64,000 nt of DNA from Isoetes taiwanensis (GCA_021234155.1 JAJEKV010000141.1:1370356-1434355); one strand, 5' to 3'. Positions 35,634 to 48,561 are shown, counted from the stretch's first letter. Numbers and translations are program-made. The notes: generated by a model from the sequence alone, not told the origin.

Positions 35634-38120
35634 TTACCACCATCGTTTAATTTTCTGAATCCCTGTAATTACAAATATGCATTTATGCCATTGTCTTGGA
35701 GATTGCTTCAAACCATACAAAGGCCTTTTTAATCTCCATACCTTGTTTTTTCCTTCTTCATAACCAGGAGCTTGTGCCATGTATATCTCCTCTTCCAACT
35801 CTACACTGAGAAATGTTGTGTTAACATCCATATGAAGTAGCTCATAGTCCAGTGCATTGGCTACGACAATAACTATTCTGACACTAGACATTTTAACAAC
35901 AGGTGAATAGATATCATCATCAATAGATTTTGTTTGTGTGAATCTTGAGCAAGCAAACGTACCTTATACTTGAAACTTCCATGTGCTCCAATCTTTAACT
36001 TGTAGACTCATTTATTCCCTATCACATTTTTTGGTTAGGTCTATTAAATGAGTTAATTTCATCATCCATAACTAATTTTCATTATTGGCATTCAAGCATT
36101 GTGTTGCTTCATCAAAGCTTTTTGATACACCTATTTCTAGCACCATTAAAATTTGTTCTGCATTTTCCCTTTGCATTTGTACTTTGACACTTCTGCCATC
36201 TGCTTGTCTTCCATAAATGTGAGGGTCTACTTGACTCTCCTCTCTAAGTATTTTCCCCTTAGTTCTTCTCCTTATTATAGTTCTTACAGGTGTTACACAC
36301 TGTGACTTATGTCCCTTGACTATCTTCTTTACTTTCAGATTTGTCAATCTTATGATCTCCATTATTTGACTCACTTTCATCTGTGTTATATCCTATCAAG
36401 TTATCTTTGTTTGTTTTGTCTTCTCTTCAACTTTCTCAACACTTCTTGATTCCCGTTTATTTATTACATGCATGTATAACTTATTTTCAACGTTCTGTTA
36501 ATTGGATTATACACTCTAAATCCCTTTGAATGCTCATCTTATCCAACTAGATAAGTAATGGTAGACCTATTGTCTAGTTCGGATCTTATTCTTCTGCCAC
36601 ATGTGTATATGTCAGCCATCCATAAGCCTTGAATCTTTTAAAATTTGGAGTTAAGCATTTTGAATGAGCACTACAACCTTCACAGCTGTTTCTTACAGAA
36701 CATTTGGCAATCCACTATGTTTAAGCATTGACTTAATAGCGTTTAAGATCATTTTTTTCTCTCACAACCACTCCATTATGCTGAGATGTATAACTATATG
36801 TATATCTTTTAATGCCTCTTTCAATGCAGAACTTAATAAACTTTCAGAACATGTACTCATTTGCTTTATCTTATCGAACACACTTGATTTTTCTCAGTAG
36901 AGCATTCTACTTCAGCAGCATATGCCTTGAATGCCTCAAATGCCATATCTTTGCTCCTTAGACAATAGATTTGTGCTTTCCTGCTAAAATCATCAATAAA
37001 GGTTATGAAGTATTTCTTTCTAGTGATTCTTGTTACATTGAGAGAATACAAAAATATGTATGAATCATTATGAAGCCTTTGCCCTTTTCTTTGCTTTTGA
37101 AAAAGGAAATCTACATTGCTTTCCTAGTATACATCCTCTGCAGACATGATTTTCCATTTTTTGTTTTCAGATTTAATCCTTACCATTTTGATTATGTTTT
37201 CAATGTGTTTTACATTAGCATATCCCAGCCTTACATGCCAAGTAGAAACAGTTGCAACAGTAGACAAATTTGCACTTCCAATGCATTTAAAATTTAGTCT
37301 AAACAAATTGCCAATAAGTTTGCCAAGAAAACTTAATTTATTTCCTTCATATATTGTATATTCCATTTTCTCAAAACTTTGAAACCCATGTCCACTAATT
37401 GGCATACTGATATGAGATTCCTACCAGAGTAGGAATACAAAGCACATTTTTCAAAATAACAACTTTTCCTTAGCACTACATCTTCTATTTTCTACAAGTT
37501 CCCAATTCTAACTTGAATATGGCCTCCTCTGCTTCCATTGCAGTTCTTTAGTGATTTAGAAGAGCATGCTATGGATTTTTCAGCTCCACTATCTATAATG
37601 AGCAAGTTATCATCATGAAATATGTCATTAGGAGTTGAAAAAGCTTGGGATTTAATTACCTCATCATTTTCTTCAGTGGTGTCTTCTTCTAAACTTACTT
37701 CTCCTGCCACATTAGCCTCATAGTTGGCTTTTTCTCCTCTGCCCTTCCCTTATCTCTGAATTCAGATCCTCTCGCCCCTTTACGTCTTCTCCTTGGACCT
37801 GCGTTATTTTTGGGAGTTGAGCATGTGGAGGCAATGTGTCCTCTTCCACCACAATGATAGCAATTTATCTCCCTTGAAGAGTTAGGACAATCCACTTTTA
37901 GGCTCACCATACTTATTACAATTAAAACATGGTCCTATTCTTCCTCCTTGACGTGCTTCTTACTTATCTTTATAAGCATTTTCATCTTTTCCCTTCACAA
38001 ATAAGACCTGAGCAGCATCATCATCACCATGTAATTTATGTTGTCCAAGTTTTGTTTTTATCATTCTTTCAGCCTCTATTTTAGTTTTGGCAATAGTTCT
38101 CATGAACATAAGCTCGAGAT
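35634..38120 (-). pseudogene. degenerate Ty1/copia retrotransposon (gag to RT), truncated
   Basis: Minus strand, in the order expected for copia. Gag: ERMIKTKLGQHKLHGDDDAA near 38060, then zinc knuckle CYHCGGRGHIASTC near 37860. Protease: LLIIDSGAEKSIA near 37610 (active DSG). Pre-integrase: STWHVRLGYANVKHIENI near 37240. Integrase core: KKYFITFIDDFSRKAQIYC near 37010. Linker: 36072-36380. RT start: LLHMDVNTTFLSVELEEEIY and WRLKRPLYGLKQSPRQW (35634-35891). Integrase-before-RT order fixes it as copia, not gypsy. Stops and frameshifts separate the pieces; the rest of RT, RNase H and the 3' LTR are gone, cut at the GATA tract. Dead. Confidence 0.9.
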
Positions 38121-38239
38121 ATTGCCAATACTTGCGGTTGTTGGGTGTAGAGTACGCCTGCTCCTTCTAATCCTCTGCTTCCATTGCAGTCTTTTAGTGA
38201 TTGTGATTAGAATCTTTAGATTTTTCTTATTATGTCCTT

Positions 38240-38800
38240 ATGGTTGAGGTTGGTGCCTCAACAGATAATTTTAGATTGTTGTCTAAAATTATGAGCAGTA
38301 GTTGGTGCTACTGGTTTGAGGTTGGTGCCTCAATGGAAAATAATATGAGCAGTACTTGGTGCTACTGGGTTGAGGTTGGTGCCTCAGGAAAAATCTTATT
38401 AGCAGAAGTTGGTGCTTCTGGTGGAGGTTAATGCCTCTGTAAACTCTTTATTTTATTTTTTTACTTATCCACCCTTTATTCAAATTTAATCCTTAGCCTC
38501 AACCATGGTGATTGTCATAAATGGTTGGTATGAAATCATGATCCTTGTCTTGGAAAAAGTTGGTGCTCTTGCCCAAGTGAATGGAAAAAATTGGTGTGAA
38601 TGAAAAGAGTTGGTGCTTTTGTCCAAGAGAATGGAAAGAGTTGATGCTCTTGTCCAATGGAAAAAGTTGGTGCTCTTGTGGAATGGGTTGTTGCTCATAT
38701 CCAAGTGAATGGATGGGTTGTTGCTCATACCTAAATGGAAAAAAAAAAGAAAGGAGTGTTGGTACTCATCTATACAATTGAGTTGGTGCTCAACTTGTAG
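38240..38800. repeat. array of small hairpins with constant TTGGTG loop and varying stems
   Basis: At least 12 short inverted repeats, each with TTGGTG (or TTAATG, TTGATG, TTGTTG) as loop. Examples: TTGAGG/CCTCAA at 38244-38261 and 38316-38333; CAGTAG/CTACTG at 38296-38313; CAGTAC/CTACTG at 38350-38367 (one mismatch); CAGAAG/CTTCTG at 38403-38420; GGAGG/CCTCT at 38423-38438; then AAAAG/CTCTT, AAGAG/CTCTT, ATGGG/CTCAT (twice) and TTGAG/CTCAA to about 38795. Stems differ but remain paired. Lies just upstream of the copia gag remnant (minus-strand sense), so it may be its 5' leader or LTR. The EVGAS repeats in the plus frame are a by-product. Confidence 0.8.
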
Positions 38801-41130
38801 TTGATAGGTACAGCTGAGGTCAGTTGCTTTCCAGAAAGGGAGGAATTGATACGAATATGGTAGCTCGGGGGACTAGTCTTGGATGTTAGTCTTGGTGGAC
38901 TAGCATGGGTGTCTAAGTGTGGCAAATTATTGGCACGGCAAGGCAATAAAAGCAACCTATGGTCCTTTAGTACTTAACACCATGCAAGGCACATTGCTTA
39001 CTTTCTTTTGCGGCCATATAAGTATTTTGGCATAAGAGATATACAACATTCATCTTAATAAGGCTTACCTAGACTTTATGCCACAATGCCAGGGTTGAAC
39101 CATCCACGATGCGATCGACTCCAACTCCACTGGTTTGGGGAAGGATTGGAGAAGAGAGGAGCTGCTTGAATATTGTAGTCAGACTTGATTTATGGATGTT
39201 CTTCGGGATAACGGATCTAGCCAAGAGACATCTTAGTCTTTAGGTAGTTTATGTTGCCATCTAACCCTTGTATGAATAGACAGATGATTAGACTCTATTT
39301 TATGTTCTATTTGATATTATGGTGGATGTTTTGTATATGATTGCTCTCTCTTTCTATTTCTCCTGTGTGTATGGGCTTTTGGGGGGTGGGGGTTGTAGAG
39401 ACCTAAAGGCCGTCTAGGAATAGAGATGCTCCTATATGTTAAATGTGGCCTGTGCACAAGAGCCCTCCTGGCTGTCGATGGTATGATGTGGTTGAACACC
39501 ACATAAGGATCATGATGGTAAAGTGGAGGTGGGACCTTGGCTAACATGGCTACAAGGCTCCCTATAGTGGCTGGATCTATAGTCGGTCAGTCATTGGGGC
39601 CGGGTATGGATCTGACACCTCCTGGGCCGCAGGATACATACCAATAGGGACGTCCTGGGCTCAATAGGTGCATTAAGGTGGCCTATGGATTTTGGGAGGT
39701 TCAAGTCAGGTACAGATACGTGGTCGCCAGTGGGGCCATAATCCTCTAGCCACCCATGGAAGCACCATGCTGGGAAGGGGGTCCTCCTTTTCCTGCCTCA
39801 TCGGACTAGGAAGATGTAACCCGGAGTAATCTCATAGGGTGACTCCATGAGATTACGTCTCGAGAAGGCTACAACCACGCCATAGCATGATTCAGCCTAT
39901 CTGTAAAGTATGCACAGGAGGGGGGGATGGAGTGGACTACCTAGTTATTGTTTTATGCCAACCAACACCATTGCCACTATTCTGTCTGTTGATATCCAGA
40001 GGCCCTGCCTGTCAGTTGATACCATTGAGTCTGAGCCTGGAATTAGACCCTTTATTTTTGATGCATTTGTTATGTTTCCCACTATTATGAGGTGTTGTAC
40101 CATTAATGGATTGGCCACCCTTCGAGGTGGCATATTATTATATATATTATTATGTGCTAGGTGCTAACTTTTATGTACACTTCTGCTCTATATGATTCCC
40201 ATAGAAGGCATGGGATGAATGACACCTCTGTGCCCTTCACTCGAGATACTTGGCCATCACAAGTGGTCCGATGCCAAGACCTAACAATCAGCCTCTACTG
40301 CTAGCTCCTCCCATGAGCTAGCAGCCCTCAATATAAAACATCAAGAGTTAGGCTCCAGTTTAGTAATAGGTTATTGAACAAGAACAACAAAAGCTCTCTT
40401 AAAATCAGATTCAATGGCAAATGTTGATCCATATTACTCTTTCGGCCATAAGTCATTCATTGGAATGAACCACAGAAAGTGTCACTCTAATTCCTAAACT
40501 AGACTCCGAGCCGGTTCCAGTGAAGTGAAAATCGCCTCAATCGAAGCTCTGATTGCAGAGATATATGTAACTGATGAGTTTCTATTTATAGGTCTCTGCT
40601 ACACTTTAGCCCTTTTTTATTTAGCAAGCTTTTTTAGCATCATAAATAATTTATGTCGGAAAAAATATGAGTATTGACAGAGAAAAGCTTGACTGGCTTT
40701 TTAGATGGCGATGATTTATTTTCCCAGAGCCTATTTACACACAAAATACATTATAAGCAATCGATAGAGAAATTCTAAAAAACTCTCTCTTTCTAAGGGT
40801 ACTTACACATAAAAAACAAGGAACCTTATAAGCGATCAATTGACAAATTCCAAAAACCTTCTCAAAAAAGGAAAATCGTCGAAAAACCACCATGCGTTTA
40901 CAATTGCCAAATGGCTCGATATGCCAAGTTGACTCTCTAACTAAGGAATTGTCCCTTGAGCATGGGAAACCCAAATAAGGAGATTGATAACATAACAGTA
41001 CTTATTTAATTGATAAATTGGTTATGAGATGCCTTTTAAGTACAAAGAATTTTGGTGAGAGACTCGTCTGGAGGGGGAAAACCGGCCACATTGTCTATTT
41101 TCAGAAGATGGTCAATATGGACGATGCTTG
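38801..41130. other. repeat-derived stretch without recognised genes
   Basis: No gene supported. 39860-40250 is related to 44390-44760. A G-rich run is at 39376-39393 (GGGGGGTGGGGGTTG). A doublet near 40735-40860 repeats TTACACA(C/T)A, TTATAAGC(A/G)ATC and AAATTC(T/C)(A/C)AAAA. Confidence 0.4.
39860..40250. repeat. dispersed repeat related to 44390-44760, copy a
   Basis: Shares ATGGAGTGGAC, TTATGCCAAC, ATTCT(G/A)TCTGTTG, CCACCCTTCG(A/C)GGTGG, GTGCTA and ACTCGAG in the same order. Both copies keep a CCACC...GGTGG mini-hairpin around TTCG. Probably retroelement remnants. Confidence 0.6.
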
Positions 41131-41140
41131 TCTCCCTAAC

Positions 41141-41935
41141 CTAGCTTATATCATGGCAATGGGGCCGCAACGCCTTAAGGCCTACTGAAGGGACAAGAGA
41201 GCTCAATGGTTGGCTAGATGGAATGTGCAGGAGCACAGGTGCATACATGTGCAAACAGAGGCAGATCGTCATAGCTTGAGGCAATATCTTGACGCTTGCT
41301 TCCTCAGCATGCTCTGGGATGCCAGTGCCCTTGAACAAGTCAAGACAGCACACTACCAATGCCACATAAATCCTACATTGGAACAAGGCCCGCAATGCTA
41401 CCTACGTACCCATTTGCCTATGAAAAGTTGCAGACTCATTGCCTCCATTCGCACAGGGGCACACCATCTTCGAATTGAGAGAGGCAGATGGATTGGTGAG
41501 CCATGCCAGAACATGCTTTGTCAATGCTGCCAAATGGGAGCCATTGAGAATGAATCTCATACCCTTCAAAGCTGCCCAGTATATGATCAAATCCGGATGT
41601 GCTACACTGAGTTGGTCCAGCATGTCCAACCGCTACATGTGACATTGAGCACCTTCCGTGCGGATGCTGTGATCATACCTTCAGGAGGTCATGGATATGC
41701 GAGATTAGCTATGTTCTCGGGCACACACTTGACATGTATATATACATATATTTCATGATGATGTATACTTGTACAGTGTGACATCATTCTTATTACTGCC
41801 ATGGTTTTTCCCTCGAAAACCCTTCGGGGCGGGGGTTTTTTAACCCGAATAGTAATAAGTTTGTTGCGCTCCTTCGTTGGGTCCCATAGACCGATTGGTC
41901 TCCTTGGATGATAAAAATCATTCATTCATTCATTT
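41141..41935 (+). mobile_element. LINE 3' end with zinc-finger tail and TCATT microsatellite
   Basis: The plus frame 41210-41758 ends in the C-terminal region of a non-LTR retrotransposon polyprotein: MKSCRLIASIRTGAHHLRIE, then CQCC...ENESHTLQSCPVYDQI (C-x2-C...H-x4-C). A 3' untranslated part follows, with the structured motif at 41789-41859, GTTGGGTCCCATAGACC and a tail of ATTCATTCATT repeats. The last part is shared with 54600-54670. A different LINE type from the minus-strand one in the tandem array. The upstream RT domain is absent. Confidence 0.7.
41789..41859. repeat. structured motif, copy 2 (nested stems)
   Basis: Outer stem CTTATTACT (41789-41797) pairs with AGTAATAAG (41851-41859). 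Inside, GGTTTTTCCCTCGAAAACCC, then a GGGGCGGGGGTTTTTTAACC run that could alternatively pair with AAAACCC. Located in the 3' untranslated part of the LINE. Confidence 0.65.
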
Positions 41936-41959
41936 TGTTTATTTTAATTCTTTTGAATT

Positions 41960-42638
41960 TTTTCTTTTATTGAAGGCAAGTTTTTAATTATAATAATAAA
42001 TGGTACAGAAACCTTATTTAAGACCCCTCAAATGAGCCAAAAGAAAAGGATTATATCCAAAAATAACTATGATGACATTTAGTACAACACATAGGTATGC
42101 AATACTCTGTATAAACTCCTGCTCAACTTCTTCCCTCTAATAGCAGTACTATAGAAGACCACTATCAAGTTCCTAATTTAGTACTAAAGAATGTGGTCGT
42201 CCTCTTCCCATACTAGCTCATTTTCTTGAATCCCTTTGTGTCAGCCCCAATGCCATATAGTTATTTGTCAAAGCTCAAAATCCGAAGTCGATATCATTTC
42301 CTGCATTGGAACTTTTGTTCATGATAATCCCTTGAGCTCCCCTGATTCTTGCATATTCTTCAACCATGCCTCATCTTGCTGAAGTTCCACTTGTATGTTT
42401 TGCTTGAACTTCACCAGACCTTCATTGCTTGAGCTTGAACTCCCTTCAGCAACTCTGCGATCATAGCTTCTCAATCTCGCTTCTTCTCCATTGGAATAAA
42501 AAAGATCCCAAAGATCTTCTCTTTAACTTTCTCTTTCCATACTTGAAAACTAGAGTCTCCTTTAAATACCTCTATGGCAGGTAAAAGCCCTGCTCCAAAC
42601 CTGATAGGCATTTTGCCTGCACACTAGCTCTAATACCA
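41960..42638 (-). pseudogene. LTR-retroelement leader and gag fragment
   Basis: On the minus strand, a primer-binding site (TGGTATTAGAGC, 42638-42627) follows the LTR and leads into gag-like pieces: VFKGDSSFQVWKEKVKEKIF and FKQNIQVELQQDEAWLKNMQ in broken frames. Ends in AT-rich DNA at about 41960. Confidence 0.55.
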
Positions 42639-42639
42639 C

Positions 42640-42997
42640 TGTTAGAAACAAATAAGCTTGAAGCTTTATTATGCATATTTAATAGAGAATCTTATCAATC
42701 ACAATGTCAACAATCTTAGCTTTACAATTCAATCCTTGCTTATCACACACACTAGCAAATTTTTTTTTACAAAAGTCCTTGTAGTTAAATGTTAAAGGAC
42801 CAACACTCAACCAGAATTTAATATATTATTGAGACCATCAAAAATCACTGTAGCATTCACTGTTCATCTGGTACTACAATAAACACTGTAACATCATCGA
42901 CTTAAAATGAATTTATCTTTGTAACTTCAACTGTGCGATGAATCTCTTTGTGTGTGTATAATCAATCTATACATTTTTTATTTACAAGGTTCTCACA
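42640..42997 (-). mobile_element. LTR (TG...CA), related to the LTR in the tandem units
   Basis: On the plus strand it reads TGTTAGAAACAAATAAGC to GGTTCTCACA, so it has TG/CA ends. The initiator-Met primer-binding complement is one base outside its TG end, so this is a 5' LTR read on the minus strand. About 358 bases, collinear with 9788-10165 and its two relatives. Confidence 0.75.
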
Positions 42998-45203
42998 GTA
43001 ATTGAAAATCAAATCAACGACATCAAGATTATACTGCAAATATTATGAAATAAAAAGAACCTTTACTTCAATTAAGCTACTAAACGACACATGTTACGCT
43101 TTGTGATGCAGATTAGAAATGCAAAGCAAAGATGTGGTGGTGGAAAGAAAAATCTACTAAAATTTGCCCCTCTTGTACTTTAGTCAGATTTATGAGCCAA
43201 CCAAGAACTATATGCAAATTGTAGAGCTTTTAATAGCGAATGTATTTGTAGATTTGCTTACACTTGGGGTGGATATAAGCATTCATTTTTTGTGAGGAGT
43301 TTATGCCAAGCCTGAATAAATACTCTGACATCCTCATATAAATATCTAGTACGAATACATATACTTTACGGACATGTCATTGTACATCTTAATGCAATTT
43401 TGGTATGTACAAAGTGTTACCAAGCTTAGGTATCTAACATGTTAACACATTGGTAACATAGGGAAAATTCAATCAAATAAGCCATGCTAGGTGGGTAAGA
43501 AACCTCACCTTTGCCATGTGGAACCATTTCATTAGTGCCAAGTGACCCAATGGCAGCCCTAGCCTACTAAAAGGCCCAAACCATAGGGCCTCCCCTCATT
43601 TTGAACCCATTTGATGCATGAACCCCATTGGCACCTGGAAGCTTGGATCAAGGAATCGTTTTCAATAGCAGTGCGCAAGACATCAAGATTGCAACAATAG
43701 TTACAAAGGATCCAGAGAAGTCGGCAAATCCACCATAGAAGAAATGGAGACCCCAATCAGAGAAGGAGAAAGGGTACTTTGAGTGGTTATAGAGGGAGAT
43801 CACTTAGAATAACCCATTCTAGGCAGGTTAGTATCTTATATCTTTCTTGAAGCCTTCCTAGAACCCATGAACCAAATTTAATATCAGAACCCCAATCAAT
43901 TCATTCTAACCATTAGATTGATGTATGTGTTTAATTAGAGTAGATTACTAGTGAGTTATTCTTAAGTATGTTATGTTATGATCTATGGAATGTTAGCTAC
44001 GCTAGAGTGAGTTACTCTCAAGTTATGTGATGTTATGATCTATGGATTGTTAGCCATGCTTTCTGCACTCTTGTACTTGTGGAAAAGAGGTACAGACCTT
44101 GAACCCATAGATGAGATGCCCACAGTTAAGACCTCTTAATTCCCATTTAATTCGCCCTACGCATAAGAACTCGCACATTTGTCGATGGTGTGTTGCGACT
44201 AGGATGCATAAAGAGGACATTGATCATTACGGCTAGTACCTTGGCATGCCTTGTCTAATGGGGACCACTAGGCCTAATAGTCTGTCACCGTGTATAGGAA
44301 GAATATGGACTCAACATCTTTTGGATGATGCGTCATTCCAGTGGGGAGATGCAACCATAGAGTTATCTTTCGGGATCATGTCTCTGGTAGGCTATAGTTG
44401 TAGCACAACATGTTTTAGCCTGTTTGCAAAGTATAGTATGCAGAGGAGGGGCAGATGGAGTGGACAACCCTAGCCAACATTCTATGCCAACAAAATCCAT
44501 TGTCATAATTCTATCTGTTGTTGGTATTTAGAGGCCTTGACTGTCACTAGAATCCAATTGGAGTCCAAGCCTGGGTACGAATCTCCCTTACTGATATATT
44601 TGGATGTTATAGGATGAAGCATGTGGATGGACGAACCCACCCTTCGCGGTGGTGTATTATATTATAGATGTTGTATGCCACGTGCTAAAGTGTATTTACG
44701 CTTCTGCAGTTAGTCATAGAGGAGGAATGGGCCGAATGACATCTTGTCCCCTACTCGAGCCCTCTCAACGATGAGGAGTTGTCAACGAGGGAAATTTCTC
44801 TTATTTATACAATGGGAGCATCATAAGGGTAGGGGAAATTTTAGAAAGGGTAAGGGAATGTTAGAATGGTATCAGCTCAATGATCTCGGTAGACTAAGTT
44901 AAGTATTGGCCATATCCTTAAGTAGGCGAGCTAACTGGCCTAATAGAAAAATTGGGGTTAAAATCCCAAATGTTGACCTCGAGAAGTGAGAAAACTTTTC
45001 GCCACCATTAGAGTGTAATTAGCGAGTTAGACTTCTTTAGAGTAATTTGATGATGATTACAGAAGATGTAGAAGAAAACAAAAGGAAAAAAAAAAACTTT
45101 TTAGTAATGAGAAGCACAAGTTGTTCATGATACCCCATCCTTAGAGTGTAAATTGAGTGTGCTCAATAAAAAGCTTGGAAACATGTGAGCCCGAAAATAG
45201 GAA
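42998..45203. other. repeat debris, no recognised gene
   Basis: Contains a ~57-base direct doublet at 43950-44060 (GTTATGATCTATGGA(A/T)TGTTAGC) and the 44390-44760 dispersed repeat. No coding evidence. Confidence 0.4.
44390..44760. repeat. dispersed repeat, copy b of 39860-40250
   Basis: Same order of blocks as 39860-40250 with substantial divergence and small indels. Confidence 0.6.
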
Positions 45204-45425
45204 TTTTTTTTTTTTTTTTTTTCTTAATTGAAAGAAGCGAGCACTTTACAGTGCGACTTACCCCGCATTGGTGAGATTTGCACTTACCCACGTACCCCAC
45301 CCAACCCGCATTGGTGAGATTTGCACTTACCCACGTACCCCACCCAACTGTAGTTCGCAAGATTTGAACTTGTGGCTAGATCAAACCGAACCAAAGGTCT
45401 AATCACTAGACCATCATCGCGGTTG
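45204..45425 (-). mobile_element. tRNA-derived SINE
   Basis: Minus strand: A box TGGTCTAGTGATTAGA (45413-45398), B box AGTTCAAATC (45370-45361), then a body with TTGGGTGGGGTACGTGGG and a poly-A tail (T run 45204-45222). The A-B spacing of about 28 bases fits a tRNA-like RNA polymerase III promoter. The body contains a 43-base exact tandem duplication (45262-45347). The truncated SINEs at 11014, 18408 and 25789 share its 3' body. Confidence 0.85.
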
Positions 45426-47576
45426 ACGATAGTACCTTAATGAACCCCTAGATATAAATACACTCAACAATTATGAAAAGTGGCTATTATGTGGCACCAA
45501 AATAGGCCCATAAAATTTACAAATCGGATTTGCCAAATTTCATCCTTAGATCCTTGCAAGTATACAAGTGGCATTCAGAAATAAGAAATATAGGAACCCA
45601 AAACTATCCTTCAAAGAACTCAAAACGGACCCAAAAATGTTCTTGTAGGAATCCAAAACTGTTCTTGCTGGCATACAACTGGCATTCAGAAAATGACAAA
45701 TGTGGAAACGACGACATGTATGCTACACTTAACATTTGTGTGAAATGTGACGACTTCTATGCTACATTTGACAGTTGACAACAAATATTCCTCTTGAACC
45801 AGTGCCAACAAAGAATAATGTGCACTCCTCGGCTACAATTGCAATTATTTCTATCGCGCTACAATTGACTCTAGGCTGCGATATCTTATGCAAGAAGCTG
45901 CTTCATGTGATTGTAGCTCCATGCAATTGTTTATTACGTATAGCTAATCTCTGTGGCCTCAGAACAATGGATTTCAAAGTCCCCATTACTAGACTGATGC
46001 TGGGCATACTCGACGTGACCTCGCGTGTGGCAAGTTTAAGGTCCTATAACTTTTTTTTATCATACTATAGGGGGTTTGGCAAGTTTAAGGTCCTACAACT
46101 AGACCACGCCTTGAAGGGCTCATTTTTTTTTTATCATACTATGGTGTGCCCCCAAAGGCTCTGATGCATTCAACTACAATGATTGATTGTCATGACTACT
46201 ATTATGCTTAGTTCCTATGTATTGAATGATTGGGTTGATTGTCGCCACTATTATGCTTAGCTCCTATGTATTGAATGATTGGTGTCCCCAACTATTATGC
46301 ATGTAAAAAGACTTGCACTTCTCATATTTTTTACAATCTTACCCAAGTGACAGCTGACGCATTGATTTTGGCCAATAGCATCTTTAAGTTGTTTTACTCA
46401 ACTATAACCTTTAGCTAACAACTGAACTCTTTCTAAGCAAGCATCTATAATTTTACGCGATAAATTGTGCAATTGCTCAAGGAACCATTCTAACCATTTC
46501 AATGAGAGAAAATTGACTATAGCACCACCTTTTTCAAGCGCACAATTTTCGTGAGTAAACCTTATGACACCACTTTTTTAACTTCATAAATTCGCAGAAG
46601 TTGCAAAAGATTCGTAAGTAATAAGCATTGGTGGATGCCAAGGCTTTAACGCTCCTACAAGTCAATTTTAACAGGTTGTCAACCAGGGTTCGAAAAATAT
46701 TTTAGATGTAACAAGAAAATTTGCCACCTTATATTCATATATACCGGATTTTACAAAATTGAGCTGGAAACAGCAGTTCCAAAACAAAGTTGCTAGAAAT
46801 TTGCCTGGATTCATCAACCTTAAAGGCTGAAACAAAAATACACTCAGTAACAGAAAAATAAGATCAAAGTATATTAAACTAGATGTTGACTTGGCTGCCC
46901 ATTATACACATGGCGATTTGCCTTCCCCTTCCAAATATTGACAGATTCTGTGAAGTCAAAATCATTAGCACATAGAGGATCATTTACAGTTATGCAAATA
47001 CATGCATCTAGGCTCTCCACACTCAGTCGCGAACGCCACTTAACTTTTATGCTTGTCCTGTTGCTTGTTCGTTTTGCCTTAAATAAGAGCATTAATCCTT
47101 TAAAATCATGTCTCTAAAATCATGTGGCAGTGGCAGTGCCAGATGTATGGAGCCCAGGGCCACCAGCAAGGCAACCGCATTCTCACAACTCTTCAATTTA
47201 ATGCACTGCAACAAAATCATATATGCTAAATGCTACCAGGCTACCTACGAATCTACATGCTATTGCAAATCCACTTTGCCTTTGCCGCCACCCACCCAAA
47301 CTTAGGCCAAGGCAAGCCTGCCAGGCCAGCGGCATGGCCTCCACCCACCCAAAATGACCTTCGACGAAATTAGCTGTAATAAAAAAATTCACAATATTTA
47401 ATGTTTTTCCTTTTAATATTATTAATGTATATAGTAAATATATTTTTCTATATTCCCTCTAAAAAAATCCCCGGCCCCCTAACATTTGATCCGAAAATTT
47501 GCATGTTTGCATGAATCCTTACATGCAATTAGCCATATGTCTGGATTTTTTGTTGGAACCACCCGCAGTAGCCATG

Positions 47577-47686
47577 AACCCCAATTGAACTTTAAGAGTT
47601 TCAACCGGCAATCCTCGAGCCAAATCCCCACAACCCCAATTGAACTTTAAGAGTTTCAACCGGCAATCCTCGAGCCAAATCCCCAC
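47577..47686. repeat. 55-bp exact tandem duplication
   Basis: Two copies of the unit starting AACCCCAATTGAACTTTAAG, identical to each other. Confidence 0.9.
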
Positions 47687-47882
47687 ATTTTCTAACCCCT
47701 TCGGAATGAAAATAGCCGGCAAGGTAAAAAAAATTACTATCTTTTGTATACATTCGTTGTATGATGAGTGGCTACGATCGAAGGAGATATACGATTTGAA
47801 TGACGGGAAATCCAATGTTTAAAAACTGTATCTGAAATGACTGGAAAGGTTGAAACAAAGCGGGATACTATATGTTTGTTAC

Positions 47883-47940
47883 GAGCGAATCTTAATGTGA
47901 ATCCTAAATATGAGCGAATCTTAATGTGAATCCTAAATAT
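47883..47940. repeat. 29-bp exact tandem duplication
   Basis: Two copies of GAGCGAATCTTAATGTGAAT + CCTAAATAT. Confidence 0.9.
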
Positions 47941-48561
47941 GATAAAGAAGAATCTATGTATATTTCCCATCGGTGAATAAAGGAATGGAGAAAGCTTTCA
48001 TTGTATCACTCAAGCTATAAAATAATTCTTGAATCCAGGGATTAAGAACAGCGAGCCTCTCTCTATCCAGAATGAGCAAGGCACTTAGAGTAGCAAAATA
48101 GATTATATCTGTTAATGGATGCGGAATAGCCTTACAAGGTGGCTGATTCACATGGGATTTCACTTGCCCCATGCTATTCCCCCATGCCACTCGGGTTGGA
48201 GCGTAAGTCAGTGATGTTTTTGGCTACTGGACTCAAGCCTCAACGAATTGCCCTTTCTATTGATATTATTAAGAGACTAGAGCATCAAGTTCAAACATAC
48301 TAAATCGATGGATGCTGCTAACCAATTTATGGCTAAAACTGTGATGGTGCTTCAATCTTTTGACATGGTCATCCAGAGTATTCATCCTCAATTGCCACAT
48401 GTTATGTACTAAGACCTTTAACCACAAATTTGTCCCATGTATGCGGCAGCATATGTTCCTAAATGAGAAAATCAGGACTCAGCGAGAAAACATTATATAA
48501 ACATTGAAATGCATATAGGAAGTGCTAATGATGACTTACCCATCATATAAATCATTATTTG

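Larger units (their letters stand above)
45430..48190. other. intergenic stretch with short direct repeats, no recognised gene
   Basis: The 129-codon plus frame at 45775-46164 (GCDILCKKLLHVIVAPCNCL) has no motif I know. It overlaps a direct repeat (GGCAAGTTTAAGGTCCTA at about 46030 and 46078, then a T-rich run and ATCATACTAT), so it is probably not a gene. A ~50-base doublet (ATTATGCTTAG(T/C)TCCTATG) is at 46200-46285. Confidence 0.4.

Noticed and set aside
38240-38431. Repeated EVGAS peptide in a 63-codon frame
   Set aside because: Better explained by the DNA hairpin array; the pattern persists where the frame does not.
38240-38800. CRISPR-like array of spaced repeats
   Set aside because: Repeats are only six conserved bases with irregular spacing, and the host is a plant nuclear genome.
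45361-45413. A true tRNA gene on the minus strand
   Set aside because: A and B boxes are present but there is no cloverleaf acceptor stem, and a poly-A tail and SINE body follow.
45775-46164. 129-codon plus-strand frame
   Set aside because: Overlaps direct repeats and T-rich runs and shows no known domain.
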